Positions 37,112 to 46,689 of a stretch of DNA of 64,000 nt are shown one piece after another; position 1 is the first letter of the stretch; the number at the start of each line of letters is the position of its first letter. A program made the position numbers and the translations under genes. The DNA comes from Lachnospiraceae bacterium (GTDB lineage Bacteria > Bacillota > Clostridia > Lachnospirales > Lachnospiraceae). The stretch spans positions 287,775 through 351,774 of the forward strand of contig JAFLSY010000002.1 in NCBI GenBank assembly GCA_022510745.1, in the 5' to 3' direction. The notes beneath the pieces are model-generated. The model did not search any database. It saw only the letters and a program-made list of their open reading frames with translations, and had not been told where the DNA came from.

Positions 37112-37168
37112 ATTTTGTGTCCTCCTGTAACTTGTACCATATATCTGAATGTATGGCACCTATTGGTT

Positions 37169-37197
37169 ATGATACACAACTTCCTGTCTGTCGGCAA
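37169..37197 (-). promoter_or_regulatory. Sigma-A promoter of yajC
   Basis: On the minus strand TTGCCG (37197-37192), 17 bases, then TATCAT (37174-37169). It lies between the tgt stop and yajC, so yajC can be transcribed apart from tgt. Confidence 0.6.
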
Positions 37198-37228
37198 GCA
37201 TTTTATTAAAAATTTATATGGAGATACC

Positions 37229-38365
37229 CTATTCTTCCCCTCCTGCCGACATGCTGTCCAGCTTTTTCTTTTTGTAGGTGGAAAATTCGCCCTGATTTAA
37301 CGCCTCTCTGATTTCCGTCATCATTGTATTATAAAAATACAGATTATGAAGCACACAAAGCCGCATCCCCAACATTTCCTTAGCCTTTAACAGATGCCGG
37401 ATATACGCTCTGGAATATCGACTGCAGGCAGGACAGTTGCAGCCCTCCTCTATGGGCCGCTCATCCAACTCATATTTTGCATTGAAAAGATTGATTTTAC
37501 CATGGTTGGTATAGAGATGTCCATGCCGACCGTTTCGGCTGGGATATACACAGTCGAAAAAGTCCACACCCCTCTCCACGGCTTCCAAAATATTGGCAGG
37601 CGTTCCTACTCCCATTAAATAGGTAGGCTTTTCAATGGGCAGATAAGGGACCACTTGCTCCAAAACTTCATACATTTCTTCATGGCTCTCCCCCACAGCC
37701 AATCCGCCGACTGCATAACCGTCCAGTTCAAATTCTGCAATCCGTTTGGCATGCTCAATCCGGATATCCCCGAAAACGGCTCCCTGATTAATACCAAATA
37801 ACAACTGTTTCTTATTAATTGTATCCGGCAGATTATTTAATCTCTCCATTTCCTTTTTACAACGTTCCAGCCATCTGGTAGTACGTTCTACGGAAGCTTG
37901 CACGTAAGACCTTTCCGCCCGGGCACTGGGACACTCGTCAAACGCCATGGCGATGGTCGATGCCAGATTAGACTGAATCTGCATGCTTTCCTCCGGCCCC
38001 ATAAAAATCTTACGGCCGTCTATATGGGAATTAAAATAAACGCCTTCTTCTTTAATCTTGCGCAGCCCCGCCAGGGAAAAGACCTGAAATCCTCCCGAAT
38101 CCGTTAAAATCGGCTTGTCCCAGGACATAAATTTATGGAGACCGCCCAACTGTTTTACTATCTTATCTCCGGGCCTTACATGGAGGTGATAGGTATTAGA
38201 GAGTTCCACCTGCGTTCCGATTTTCTCCAAATCCTCTGTGGAAACAGCTCCTTTAATGGCCGCCACCGTGCCTACATTCATAAAAACCGGTGTCTGAATA
38301 ATACCGTGCACCGTATGAAATTCTCCTCTTTTCGCCCGTCCTTCCTGTTTCAACAAGCGATACAT
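37229..38365 (-). CDS. tgt: tRNA-guanine (queuine) transglycosylase
   Basis: 378 residues from the ATG at 38365, 9 bases after GGGAGG; a TTG one codon earlier is also possible. Features are DSGGFQVFSLAGLRK (about 90-104), nucleophile Asp in VDFFDCVYPSRNGRHG, and zinc ligands CNCPACSRYSRAYIRHLL plus a later His. It exchanges guanine for the queuosine precursor preQ1 at the wobble base of tRNAs. Its ATG overlaps the TGA of the VanY gene (TGATG), so the two are translationally coupled. queA, often adjacent, is absent. Confidence 0.96.
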   Translation of the reverse strand: MYRLLKQEGRAKRGEFHTVHGIIQTPVFMNVGTVAAIKGAVSTEDLEKIGTQVELSNTYHLHVRPGDKIVKQLGGLHKFMSWDKPILTDSGGFQVFSLAGLRKIKEEGVYFNSHIDGRKIFMGPEESMQIQSNLASTIAMAFDECPSARAERSYVQASVERTTRWLERCKKEMERLNNLPDTINKKQLLFGINQGAVFGDIRIEHAKRIAEFELDGYAVGGLAVGESHEEMYEVLEQVVPYLPIEKPTYLMGVGTPANILEAVERGVDFFDCVYPSRNGRHGHLYTNHGKINLFNAKYELDERPIEEGCNCPACSRYSRAYIRHLLKAKEMLGMRLCVLHNLYFYNTMMTEIREALNQGEFSTYKKKKLDSMSAGGEE

Positions 38366-39417
38366 CAATACAAATCCTCCCAGAATTCTTCCAGGGTAAT
38401 GCCCTCACCGGTAATGACCGTAGCGGCTTCCACACCCACATACCTGAAATGCCAGGGTTCATATTCAATACCCGTAATATATTCCTTGCCCTCAGGGTAA
38501 CGCAGAATAAATCCATATTCATAACTGTGGGCTGCCAGCCATTTGCCGGTTTCCGTATCCGCAAAGCCTTCATCCAGACTCCGGTACGTACTGCTGTAAA
38601 AGTCAATTGCCAGTCCTATTTGATGCTCACTGGCATTTGGAGACGTAACGGTCTTAGAAGCCGTCTTATAAGCATCCATATAGGACATACCCGCATTCAT
38701 ATAAAGTTTGATCTTTCTCTCAAATAGATATATCTGCCTATTATAGTCTCTGTAAGGAGAGCAGACTTCCAAATCTATGCCGTCCGCTTTGGCTGCCTGC
38801 ATCATAGCCAATAAATCCTCTAAGATTCTCTCATCGCATCTCATACTTCCGGTGATGGTTCCTAAAGGAAAAGTATAACCCTCGGGAATGGAATGCTGTT
38901 TATTTACCAGAATCAGCCGCCAATCCTCCGAGTCAAATACGTAATCCGAATAATCCTGTCCCCCGGTCACGGCACCTTCTCCGGTCTGTACCAAATCCTT
39001 GTAATTTTCATTGCTCTCCAGAATCTCGTCCAGGGTATAGGTATCCAGCTCTTCTTCATCCAAAAGGGCAACGTCGTCATAACCTTCAAAAGTATCGTTA
39101 TCTGCCTCTATAAAAGCTACCTGTTCGGAGTCCACCTCCTGCTCTGCAGCAAAAAGTATACCGTCCTCCTCTAATTCCGGACCGGTTCTTTGAGCCGAAA
39201 GGCTTTCCGGGAAAGCGAAACTACTGCTCACCACCAAAAAAAGCAACAACAAAACAGCACAGGAATATCTCTTGGCATTTGCACCAAGCCAAAGCCCTGT
39301 GTTATAGACAGACAGTACTGCCAGCATCCATACCAAAACAGGTATTTTCAACCATTTATGCTTTTTGAGCACCTGTCTTTGACGGCTGATCAATTTTTCA
39401 CGAAATGATTTCTTCAT
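38365..39417 (-). CDS. D-alanyl-D-alanine carboxypeptidase, VanY/M15B family
   Basis: 350 residues. A basic cytoplasmic start (1-22) is followed by two hydrophobic segments (about 23-42 and 50-70), so the catalytic domain is outside. Residues 80-180 form an acidic linker rich in Glu, Asp and Tyr. The M15 zinc site is in SEHQIGLAIDFYSS (His and Asp, about 277-290), with EPWHFRYVG (about 326-334) at the end. It trims the terminal D-Ala from peptidoglycan stem peptides. There are no vanA/vanB-type neighbours, so a resistance role is not indicated. Coupled to tgt. Confidence 0.9.
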   Translation of the reverse strand: MKKSFREKLISRQRQVLKKHKWLKIPVLVWMLAVLSVYNTGLWLGANAKRYSCAVLLLLFLVVSSSFAFPESLSAQRTGPELEEDGILFAAEQEVDSEQVAFIEADNDTFEGYDDVALLDEEELDTYTLDEILESNENYKDLVQTGEGAVTGGQDYSDYVFDSEDWRLILVNKQHSIPEGYTFPLGTITGSMRCDERILEDLLAMMQAAKADGIDLEVCSPYRDYNRQIYLFERKIKLYMNAGMSYMDAYKTASKTVTSPNASEHQIGLAIDFYSSTYRSLDEGFADTETGKWLAAHSYEYGFILRYPEGKEYITGIEYEPWHFRYVGVEAATVITGEGITLEEFWEDLY

Positions 39418-39561
39418 GGCTTATCCAATCCGTAGAATTTACATACATAATTATAATAACACATTATATTTATTTTTGCACTCTTTTTCTACAAATTCCA
39501 AAATTTTGTCAACACATTTTCCCCTCGCCTTTCCGGCATTCGGGTCTTTTCATATTTTCTG

Positions 39562-39591
39562 TTGCAGCCCGCCCACGCTTTAGTGTATAGT
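39562..39591 (+). promoter_or_regulatory. Candidate promoter of aroC
   Basis: TTGCAG (39562-39567), 18-base spacer, TATAGT (39586-39591), 56 bases before the aroC start codon. No other clear signal is seen on this strand of the gap. Confidence 0.5.
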
Positions 39592-39646
39592 AAATATCAT
39601 AAAATGCAGAATAATCAAGAGAATCAAAATATAGGAGGCGCTTATT

Positions 39647-40747
39647 ATGGCTGGTTCTACATACGGCACTATTTTTAGGATTACAACCTGGGGAGAATCC
39701 CACGGCAGAGCGCTGGGCGTTGTGATCGACGGTTGTCCCGCAGGCCTTACCTTAAGCGAGGCGGATATTCAGGTATATTTAGACAGAAGGAAGCCCGGAC
39801 AGAGTCTACTGTCCACGCCACGTAAGGAAGATGATGCCGTAGAAATTCTCTCGGGCGTCTTTGAGGGCCGCACCACGGGAACTCCTATTTCTCTGATGGT
39901 ACGAAATACCTCCCAACGTTCCGCGGACTACAGTGAAATCGCATCCTACTACAGACCCGGACATGCAGATTATACTTTTAACGCCAAATACGGTTTTAGG
40001 GACTATCGGGGAGGCGGACGCTCTTCGGGCCGGGAAACCATCGGCCGGGTAGCGGCAGGCGCCATTGCCGCAAAGCTTTTAAAAGAAATGGGCATTACAG
40101 TCACCGCCTATACCCGTTCCATCGGCCCTATTGAGGCGGATATATCCAAATTTGACAGGGAAGCGATTCTCTCCACACCCACCGCTATGCCGGACAAGCA
40201 GGCTTCCTCTCTGGCCGAAGCCTACCTGCAGGAAACCATGTCACAGCTAGACTCCAGCGGCGGCGTTATGGAATGTCTGATAGAAGGACTCCCCGCAGGC
40301 ATCGGCGATCCAGTATTTGAAAAATTAGATGCCAATCTGGGTAAAGCGATTTTATCCATCGGTGCGGTAAAAGCCGTAGAAATCGGCGACGGTGTTAAAG
40401 TCTCTACTGCCAAAGGCAGTGAGAACAATGACTCTTTCCGCATGGACGGAAAACGGATCATCAAAAATACTAATCATGCCGGAGGCATATTGGGAGGCAT
40501 CAGTGATGGCAGCCCCATACTTATACGGGCACATGTAAAGCCCACTCCTTCCATCTTCCGCCCCCAGAATACCGTCAATACAAACGGCGAGGAGATTTCC
40601 GTTCAAATTAAAGGAAGGCATGATCCCGTTATCCTTCCTAGAGCCGTTGTAGTCATGGAGTCCATGGCTGCCATTACAATTTTGGATGCTCTCATGATCA
40701 ATATGAGTGCCAAAGCTGAGAATCTGATTTCCTTTTATAAATCATAA
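39647..40747 (+). CDS. aroC: Chorismate synthase
   Basis: 366 residues. The signature GESHGRALGVVIDGCPAG (16-33) begins the FMN/substrate site. RPGHADYTFNAKYGFRDYRGGGRSS-like residues (part of about 104-128) and GGILGGISDG (about 281-290) follow. It converts EPSP to chorismate, the last common step to aromatic amino acids and folate. It stands alone on the plus strand with its own promoter and terminator; the other aro genes are elsewhere. RBS AGGAGG. Confidence 0.97.
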   Translation: MAGSTYGTIFRITTWGESHGRALGVVIDGCPAGLTLSEADIQVYLDRRKPGQSLLSTPRKEDDAVEILSGVFEGRTTGTPISLMVRNTSQRSADYSEIASYYRPGHADYTFNAKYGFRDYRGGGRSSGRETIGRVAAGAIAAKLLKEMGITVTAYTRSIGPIEADISKFDREAILSTPTAMPDKQASSLAEAYLQETMSQLDSSGGVMECLIEGLPAGIGDPVFEKLDANLGKAILSIGAVKAVEIGDGVKVSTAKGSENNDSFRMDGKRIIKNTNHAGGILGGISDGSPILIRAHVKPTPSIFRPQNTVNTNGEEISVQIKGRHDPVILPRAVVVMESMAAITILDALMINMSAKAENLISFYKS

Positions 40748-40755
40748 TCAAGCAA

Positions 40756-40803
40756 AAATAAAGCAGCCAGAGTTCAGTATTCACCCTGACTGCTTTATTT
40801 TTT
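40756..40803 (+). terminator. Terminator of aroC
   Basis: AAATAAAGCAG...CTGCTTTATTT arms around CCAGAG/CCTG partial pairs, followed by TTTAATTT. An AT-only stretch of TTTAA repeats (40800-40820) follows. Confidence 0.8.
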
Positions 40804-40841
40804 AATTTAATTTAATTTAGTAAAATAAAAATAGTGCGCTT

Positions 40842-40877
40842 AAAGAAGTCCCGAAGTAATTGCTCCGGGACTTCTTT
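40842..40877 (-). terminator. Terminator of the motility-type unknown gene
   Basis: A 12-bp perfect stem AAAGAAGTCCCG/CGGGACTTCTTT with a 12-nt loop, 30 bases beyond the stop at 40908. Confidence 0.8.
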
Positions 40878-40907
40878 ATACATAAAACACAACTTAAACA
40901 ATTTTTC

Positions 40908-41516
40908 CTATGCTTCAACGCCCATTGCAGCATAATAGTCTTTGAACTTCTTATTTACCGCTTCCTGTGTCTGATAGGAAATATCGGGAAGTTTTCCTCC
41001 CCAAGTCTTTTCAGCCTTTTTAAATCCTTTCTCAAAAGCTGCCTGCATCTCCTTCATCTTATCCACATCATCGCCCGCAAGCGCACATGCAAAGTCGAAG
41101 ATACGGGAAGCAGTCTGGCTAACACCATAATAACCGTCCTCTGCGATATCAGCCTGCGCCTGTGCTCTGGTAGCCGGATCCACATTGAACTTACCGCCAG
41201 CTAAGAACTGCCAGATATTGTTGGCCTGTCCGTAAGCATTGGTCTGCTGGGACATCATCTTCTGTACCAGACTAACCATTTGGCTCTGTCTTGCTTCAGC
41301 ATCCGCTTTCAGCTGTGCTACCAGTGCGCTTCTGTCAGCAGCGCTCATTTTGTTTACAGAATAAGTAGCTTTCTTCTCGGTATCCTTAGATGCCTCGTAA
41401 ACAGCGCCTTCTTCTACTTTTTGAGTTGCTGCTTCGGTCTTTTCTGCCGCTTTTGATGATGTATACCCGGTATAGGTCTGTGCAGCAGAATTTCCGCTTA
41501 CTGAATTTACACTCAT
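40908..41516 (-). CDS. Unknown protein with sigma-28 promoter and CsrA-type leader
   Basis: 202 residues. A Ser/Asn/Tyr-rich start without signal peptide (MSVNSVSGNSAAQTYTGY) leads into a Lys/Glu/Ala segment (25-55). A helical domain follows (56-202) with WQFLAGGKFNVDPATRAQAQ and a conserved-looking tail (AEKTWGGKLPDISYQTQEAV). The tail pattern recalls proteins labelled DUF5610 that occur near flagellar genes; this is from memory and unverified. A sigma-28-like promoter and a leader hairpin with GGA in its loop point to the motility regulon. Likely flagellar-associated or exported through the flagellar apparatus; inference only. Confidence 0.75.
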   Translation of the reverse strand: MSVNSVSGNSAAQTYTGYTSSKAAEKTEAATQKVEEGAVYEASKDTEKKATYSVNKMSAADRSALVAQLKADAEARQSQMVSLVQKMMSQQTNAYGQANNIWQFLAGGKFNVDPATRAQAQADIAEDGYYGVSQTASRIFDFACALAGDDVDKMKEMQAAFEKGFKKAEKTWGGKLPDISYQTQEAVNKKFKDYYAAMGVEA

Positions 41517-41524
41517 GTCCTTTT

Positions 41525-41559
41525 CCTCCTTGATTTTATATTTGGCTCAAATCCGTTTG
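41525..41559 (-). promoter_or_regulatory. CsrA-type leader element (copy 1)
   Basis: On the minus strand CAAACGGATTTG forms a CAAA/TTTG stem with CGGA in the loop. Twenty bases later comes AAGGAGG, the ribosome binding site, inside AAAATCAAGGAGG. Two GGA sites in this order, one looped and one covering the Shine-Dalgarno, is how CsrA blocks flagellin translation in Bacillus. Three further copies lie at 62-63.6 kb. Confidence 0.6.
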
Positions 41560-41585
41560 CGCCCATTTATAATGTTACGTATTCT

Positions 41586-41612
41586 TTATCGGCTGTTTCC
41601 AAATATTTCTTA
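41586..41612 (-). promoter_or_regulatory. Sigma-28 (SigD/FliA)-type promoter
   Basis: On the minus strand TAAG (41612-41609), a spacer of exactly 15, then GCCGATAA (41593-41586). The consensus is TAAA-N15-GCCGATAA, so 11 of 12 positions match. The minus-35 overlaps the stop codon of the preceding lactonase gene. The start codon is 70 bases downstream. Confidence 0.8.
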
Positions 41613-42668
41613 ACCCCTTAATTTATAAAAAGTGATACAATTTGGTAAATCCACCCGAATTTCTTTGGCGCACATCATCATGGTGCCCTTTTCCATATCC
41701 GCTTTAAAGAAGGTCATGGTATTGGAAGTATGGTTCAAAGATACAATATGTTTGTTGTCGGGAAAAATAGCCGCGTCCTTAGGATATTCCCCGCTGATGG
41801 GCAGACAAAAGCACTGTTCCAAAAGTCCCGTATCCTTATCTACCTTGTATATAGCCACTGTATTTTCTCCCGGCGTTGATGCCAGCAAATACTGATAATC
41901 ATCGGACATAGTCAATGCGCTGGCCGAATACCCCAGTGATTTTCTATTTGTAGTAGAAATTGTCTGAATCCTGTCAAAATAAGGATTTCCGTTTTTCTCT
42001 TCATATTGATATACGGTAATATTGCAGGCCAGTTCGTTTATAATATAAATAAATTTACCGTTCTTAGACATTTTGATATGTCTCGGCGCAGACTCAATAT
42101 CTCCGCGCACCACATCTGCTAACTGCAGCGTTCCGTCTTCATGGTTCAGACGATAAACATTGACATGATCCATTCCCTGATCTGCCACCAGCAGATATTT
42201 ATTGTCATGAGTCATTCTGGCACAATTGACATGGGGTCTGAAATTTCTTTCAGCCACTCCACCTAAGCTTTTATGATATATTTCATCTGTAATATCACCT
42301 ATGGAACCGTCCGGATTTAGTCTCATTACAGTAAGTTTACCGTCATGGTAGCCCGAAATAAAGAGAAATTTATCCTCATAATCCGTAGCCAGATAGCAGC
42401 CCCTCATCCCGTTTATGGATGCAAAATTGATCAGTTTCAGGCCTCCGTCTTCCAATATCGTATACGCTTCTACTCCAAAATCGGTAATGGAATACAGAAA
42501 TTTCTTATTTTTCGAAATCGTTACATAGGAGGAATTGGTAATCTCAACTTTATCCTTTTCAATAAACCTTCCACTTTCCATATCCACATCATAGATTCTG
42601 ATGCCATGCTTGTCTCCCATTGTATAGGTAGACACATATGCAACGTATTTCTCTTTGCTGTTTGCCAT
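41610..42668 (-). CDS. Lactonase-family seven-bladed beta-propeller protein
   Basis: 352 residues from the ATG at 42668, 6 bases after GGAGG; the longer open frame before it is AT-rich and lacks a ribosome site. The repeated blade pattern (YVSTYTMGDKHGIRIYDVD; GKFIYIINELACNITVYQY; PDNKHIVSLNHTSNTMTFF) and the N-terminal start match the 6-phosphogluconolactonase/lactonase family (PF10282). It may hydrolyse a sugar lactone; the substrate is not certain, and some members have other roles. No signal peptide, so cytoplasmic. Confidence 0.85.
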   Translation of the reverse strand: MANSKEKYVAYVSTYTMGDKHGIRIYDVDMESGRFIEKDKVEITNSSYVTISKNKKFLYSITDFGVEAYTILEDGGLKLINFASINGMRGCYLATDYEDKFLFISGYHDGKLTVMRLNPDGSIGDITDEIYHKSLGGVAERNFRPHVNCARMTHDNKYLLVADQGMDHVNVYRLNHEDGTLQLADVVRGDIESAPRHIKMSKNGKFIYIINELACNITVYQYEEKNGNPYFDRIQTISTTNRKSLGYSASALTMSDDYQYLLASTPGENTVAIYKVDKDTGLLEQCFCLPISGEYPKDAAIFPDNKHIVSLNHTSNTMTFFKADMEKGTMMMCAKEIRVDLPNCITFYKLRG

Positions 42669-42889
42669 GACAATACCTCCAGTCTCACTCTTTTCATAAA
42701 TATAACATATTATTTTCACTTTGTTAATCGAAAACTTACTAATTTTTAGTATTTTTCTTTTTTTACAATATTTTACACACCTGTTCAAAATATGCGTTGC
42801 ATTTTCCCACGATTCATTATAAAATTAGTCGTGATACGTACCGGTCCTAACACGGGATTTTTGATTATATTTTTGGGAGGTTTTGTAGT

Positions 42890-43963
42890 ATGAGTAAAGT
42901 TTTAGTAAATCTCGAACATATATCTAAATCTTATGACGGCCAGATGGTTCTGGACGATCTGAATCTGTATATCAGAGAAAATGAGTTTTTAACATTGTTG
43001 GGACCCAGCGGCTGCGGTAAAACTACTACCCTGCGCATTTTAGGCGGCTTCGAGCAGCCCGACACCGGACGGGTGATTTTTGAGGATCAGGATATTACTA
43101 CGCTTCCGGCCAATAAACGGCAGTTGAATACCGTCTTTCAGAAATACGCCCTTTTTACTCACATGACTATTGCGGAAAACATTGCTTTCGGACTGAAAAT
43201 AAAGAATAAAAGCAAGTCCTATATAAACGATAAGATCAAATATGCATTAAAACTGGTGAATCTGGACGGCTATGAACAAAGGATGCCGGATTCCTTATCC
43301 GGCGGCCAGCAGCAGCGTATCGCCATCGCCAGAGCTATTGTAAATGAGCCCAAACTCCTGCTTTTAGATGAGCCCTTGGGTGCTCTGGATCTAAAACTCA
43401 GGCAGGATATGCAGTATGAACTGATCCGCCTAAAAAATGAACTGGGTATTACCTTTATTTATGTGACTCATGATCAGGAAGAGGCTCTTACCATGTCCGA
43501 TACCATTGTGGTCATGAATCAGGGCTATATCCAGCAGATCGGTACCCCTGAAAACATTTACAATGAACCGGAAAATGCTTTTGTGGCCGACTTTATCGGC
43601 GACAGCAACATTATTGGAGCCACTATGATCGAGGATAAACTGGTGGAGATTCTGGGTACCCGTTTTGCCTGTGTTGACGTGGGCTTTGGTCAAAACAAAC
43701 CGGTGGATGTGGTGATCCGCCCCGAAGATGTGGAACTGGTAGACGCCTCGGAAGGCACCATTACCGGAGTTGTTTCTCATCTGATTTTTAAGGGTGTGCA
43801 CTACGAAATGGAGGTACAGGCCGGTGGCTTCGAATGGCTGGTGCACTCTACCCGTATGTTCCCCGTAGGCACCCCTGTAGGCATTAAGGTGGACCCCTTT
43901 AACATTCAAATCATGAACAAACCGGAATCCGAGGACGAGGAGGCCGCAAAGTTAGATGAATAA
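42890..43963 (+). CDS. potA: Spermidine/putrescine ABC transporter ATP-binding protein
   Basis: 357 residues. Walker [13 protein letters not shown] (about 37-48), signature [15 protein letters not shown], Walker [13 protein letters not shown] and switch His in [14 protein letters not shown]-terminal TOBE domain (about 245-345) is present. It energises polyamine import with PotB, PotC and PotD encoded downstream. It overlaps potB by 8 bases. ATG with TGGGAGG. A TTGCAT/TATAAA pair (42797-42823) with a short 15-base spacer may be the promoter. Confidence 0.95.
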   Translation: MSKVLVNLEHISKSYDGQMVLDDLNLYIRENEFLTLLGPSGCGKTTTLRILGGFEQPDTGRVIFEDQDITTLPANKRQLNTVFQKYALFTHMTIAENIAFGLKIKNKSKSYINDKIKYALKLVNLDGYEQRMPDSLSGGQQQRIAIARAIVNEPKLLLLDEPLGALDLKLRQDMQYELIRLKNELGITFIYVTHDQEEALTMSDTIVVMNQGYIQQIGTPENIYNEPENAFVADFIGDSNIIGATMIEDKLVEILGTRFACVDVGFGQNKPVDVVIRPEDVELVDASEGTITGVVSHLIFKGVHYEMEVQAGGFEWLVHSTRMFPVGTPVGIKVDPFNIQIMNKPESEDEEAAKLDE

Positions 43964-44768
43964 GAAATTACTTTCACTCCCCTATCTGTTCTGGTGTGCC
44001 GCTTTTATCATTATTCCGCTCTGTATGGTAGTCTACTACGGTGTTACCGACAAGACCGGTGCTTTCACCCTGCAGAATATTTCCGCAATTGCCACCGCAG
44101 AACACAGTAAGGCGCTCTGGATTTCCATTTTGCTGTCCTTTATAAGCACGCTGATATGCCTGCTTTTGGCCTATCCCCTTGCCATGGTTTTATCCAATCT
44201 GCATGTGAACCAGCATTCTTTTATCGTGCTGATCTTTATCCTTCCTATGTGGATGAATTTCTTACTGCGTACCATGGCATGGCAGACGCTTCTGGAAAAA
44301 AGCGGCGTTATCAACACTTTTTTAGAATTTTTACATTTGCCCGCTTTAAATATTATTAATACGCCGTCCGCCATCATCTTGGGTATGGTGTACAACTTTC
44401 TGCCTTTTATGGTGCTGCCCATCTACAATGTCCTGACCAAAATTGACAAAAATGTCATAAATGCGGCAAGGGATCTGGGGGCAGACTCCGTACAGACCTT
44501 TATCCGGATTATTCTTCCACTTAGTCTGCCCGGTGTTATCAGCGGCATTACCATGGTCTTTGTACCGGCGTTAACTACCTTTGTTATTTCCACTTTATTA
44601 GGCGGCAGCAAGATTCTGCTGATCGGCAATGTCATTGAACAGGAATTTACCCAGACAGGCAACTGGCATTTAGGCAGCGGTCTCTCCATTGTTTTGATGC
44701 TGTTTATACTGGTCAACATGGTGCTGTCCGCTATATTTGATAAAGACGGGGAGGGAAGTATGCTATGA
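43956..44768 (+). CDS. potB: Spermidine/putrescine ABC transporter permease PotB
   Basis: 270 residues with six membrane segments and the EAA loop [25 protein letters not shown] (part of about 168-192). It forms the channel with PotC. It starts within the end of potA and overlaps potC by 4 bases (ATGA), so the three are made in fixed proportion. Normal family length. Confidence 0.94.
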   Translation: MNKKLLSLPYLFWCAAFIIIPLCMVVYYGVTDKTGAFTLQNISAIATAEHSKALWISILLSFISTLICLLLAYPLAMVLSNLHVNQHSFIVLIFILPMWMNFLLRTMAWQTLLEKSGVINTFLEFLHLPALNIINTPSAIILGMVYNFLPFMVLPIYNVLTKIDKNVINAARDLGADSVQTFIRIILPLSLPGVISGITMVFVPALTTFVISTLLGGSKILLIGNVIEQEFTQTGNWHLGSGLSIVLMLFILVNMVLSAIFDKDGEGSML

Positions 44769-45535
44769 GAAATGCAGCAAGACGTATTTATATCATTTTA
44801 ATTCTTATCTTTTTGTACGCTCCCATCGTAACCTTGATTGTACTTTCTTTTAACGCCAGTAAATCCCGGGCAAAATGGGGCGGCTTCACTTTGCAATGGT
44901 ATCAGTCCCTGTTAAAGGACAGAAATATTTTAAACGCTCTATGGACTACCCTGACCATCGCTCTGCTCTCCGCTCTGTTTGCCACTGTGATCGGCACGAT
45001 TTCCTGTATTGCCATTCAGAGCATGAAGCGGCGCAACAGAGCCATTATTATGGGTATCACCAATATTCCCATGCTGAATGCGGAGATTGTGACCGGTATT
45101 TCTTTGATGCTGCTTTTTATTGTATTAAAGATGAATCTGGGCTTTTTCACTATCCTGTTGGCCCATATTACCTTTAATATTCCCTACGTCATTTTAAGCG
45201 TTATGCCCAGAATGAAACAGTTAAACCCAAATACTTACGAAGCGGCATTGGATTTGGGCGCCACTCATTTATATGCCTTTTTTAAGGTTACCTTCCCGGA
45301 TATACTGCCGGGCATCCTCTCCGGTTTTTTGATGGCCTTTACGATGTCTTTGGATGATTTTATCATTACCTACTTTACAAAAGGCCCCGGAATTGATACA
45401 TTATCTACGAAGATTTATACGGAAGTAAAGAAAGGCATCAAACCTGAAATGTATGCTCTTTCCAGTATTATCTTCGTTGCAGTTTTAATGCTGCTTCTTT
45501 TGGTGAATAAAACCCCGAAGGAAAAGAAAGTTTAA
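44765..45535 (+). CDS. potC: Spermidine/putrescine ABC transporter permease PotC
   Basis: 256 residues, six membrane segments, EAA loop YEAALDLGATHLYAFFKVTF (about 159-178), and a conserved MSLDDFIITYF (about 196-206) typical of PotC. It partners PotB. It is followed after 11 bases by potD. Confidence 0.94.
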   Translation: MRNAARRIYIILILIFLYAPIVTLIVLSFNASKSRAKWGGFTLQWYQSLLKDRNILNALWTTLTIALLSALFATVIGTISCIAIQSMKRRNRAIIMGITNIPMLNAEIVTGISLMLLFIVLKMNLGFFTILLAHITFNIPYVILSVMPRMKQLNPNTYEAALDLGATHLYAFFKVTFPDILPGILSGFLMAFTMSLDDFIITYFTKGPGIDTLSTKIYTEVKKGIKPEMYALSSIIFVAVLMLLLLVNKTPKEKKV

Positions 45536-45546
45536 GGAGGAAAATT

Positions 45547-46608
45547 ATGAAAAAGTGGATTGCAATGACTCTTTGCGGAGTACTGGCCGCTGTTTCCCTC
45601 ACCGGCTGCGGCTCTGCAGACAAATATCCAAATGGTAAAGTTTATGTCTTCAACTGGGGGGAATATATCGACAAGGATACCATCAGTATGTTCGAAGAAG
45701 AAACCGGTATTCAGGTCATCTATGAAGAATACGATACCAACGAAACTATGTACCCGAAGATTGAAGCGGGAGCTTCTAACTATGATGTAGTCTGCCCTTC
45801 CGATTATATGATTCAAAAGATGATCGACAACGATATGCTGGCAGAGTTAAACTGGGATAATCTGCCCAATGCACAGGCCAATATCGGTGCTCAATACTAT
45901 GAGCAGTCTACCGCTTTTGATCCCGGAAACAAATATTCCGTTCCCTACTGCTGGGGCACGGTGGGCATTCTTTACAATACCACCATGGTGGATGAACCGG
46001 TTACCGGCTGGTCCATTCTCTGGGATGAAAAGTATGCTGACAGCATTCTTATGCAGGATTCCGTCCGCGATCTGTTTATGGTGGCCTTAAAGGAACTGGG
46101 CTACTCCATGAACAGCACCGACGAGTCTGAATTACAGGCTGCCAAGGAACTGCTGATTGAGCAAAAGCCTCTGGTACAGGCCTATGTGATCGATCAGGTA
46201 CGGGATAAGATGATCGGCGACGAGGCGGCACTTGGCGTAATTTACTCCGGAGAGGCTATTTATACTCAACGCGAAAATCCCAATCTCGCCTATGTGATTC
46301 CTGCGGAAGGAACCAATGTCTGGATTGACAGCTGGTGTATCATTAAAAATGCTGAAAATAAAGAAAATGCCGAAAAATTTATTGACTTTATGTGCCGTCC
46401 GGAGATAGCCCTGATGAATTTTGACTTTATTACCTACTCCACTCCCAATGTTGCGGCACGGGAGCTGATTGAAGACGAAGACATTAAAAATTCCGAGATT
46501 GCCTTCCCTGATCTGTCCCAGTACAGTAATTTAGAGACATTTAATTATTTAGGTGAGGATGCGGATGCTCTCTATAACAATTTGTGGAAGGAAATCAAAT
46601 CCAACTAA
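45547..46608 (+). CDS. potD: Spermidine/putrescine-binding lipoprotein PotD
   Basis: 353 residues. Signal peptide with lipobox LTGC (Cys20) gives membrane anchoring outside the cell. The mature part has VFNWGEYIDKDTISMFEEETG (in part, near 33-53), YDVVCPSDYMIQKM and NVWIDSWCIIKNA, all typical of polyamine binders. It hands spermidine or putrescine to PotBC. AAGGAGG before ATG. A strong terminator follows 33 bases after the stop. Confidence 0.95.
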   Translation: MKKWIAMTLCGVLAAVSLTGCGSADKYPNGKVYVFNWGEYIDKDTISMFEEETGIQVIYEEYDTNETMYPKIEAGASNYDVVCPSDYMIQKMIDNDMLAELNWDNLPNAQANIGAQYYEQSTAFDPGNKYSVPYCWGTVGILYNTTMVDEPVTGWSILWDEKYADSILMQDSVRDLFMVALKELGYSMNSTDESELQAAKELLIEQKPLVQAYVIDQVRDKMIGDEAALGVIYSGEAIYTQRENPNLAYVIPAEGTNVWIDSWCIIKNAENKENAEKFIDFMCRPEIALMNFDFITYSTPNVAARELIEDEDIKNSEIAFPDLSQYSNLETFNYLGEDADALYNNLWKEIKSN

Positions 46609-46640
46609 CCCTTCTTCTGTTTATGATTCATTCGTACATC

Positions 46641-46674
46641 AAAACGCCGATACATAAAAGTATCGGCGTTTTTT
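46641..46674 (+). terminator. Terminator of potABCD
   Basis: 13-bp stem AAAACGCCGATAC with GTATCGGCGTTTT around a 6-nt loop, followed by T. It can also serve cheY on the opposite strand because of the A-rich left arm. Confidence 0.9.
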
Positions 46675-46689
46675 GCAAAAATATCTCTT

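Noticed and set aside
37112..37159. 16-codon extension of YajC
   Set aside because: It starts without a ribosome site, while AGGAGG precedes the ATG at 37111.
38365..39417. VanY as part of a glycopeptide resistance cluster
   Set aside because: No vanA/B ligase, vanH, vanX or vanRS-like gene is adjacent; it is coupled to tgt.
40800..40832. TTTAA repeats as an origin or regulatory repeat
   Set aside because: A short AT-only stretch between two terminators, with no DnaA boxes or iterons.
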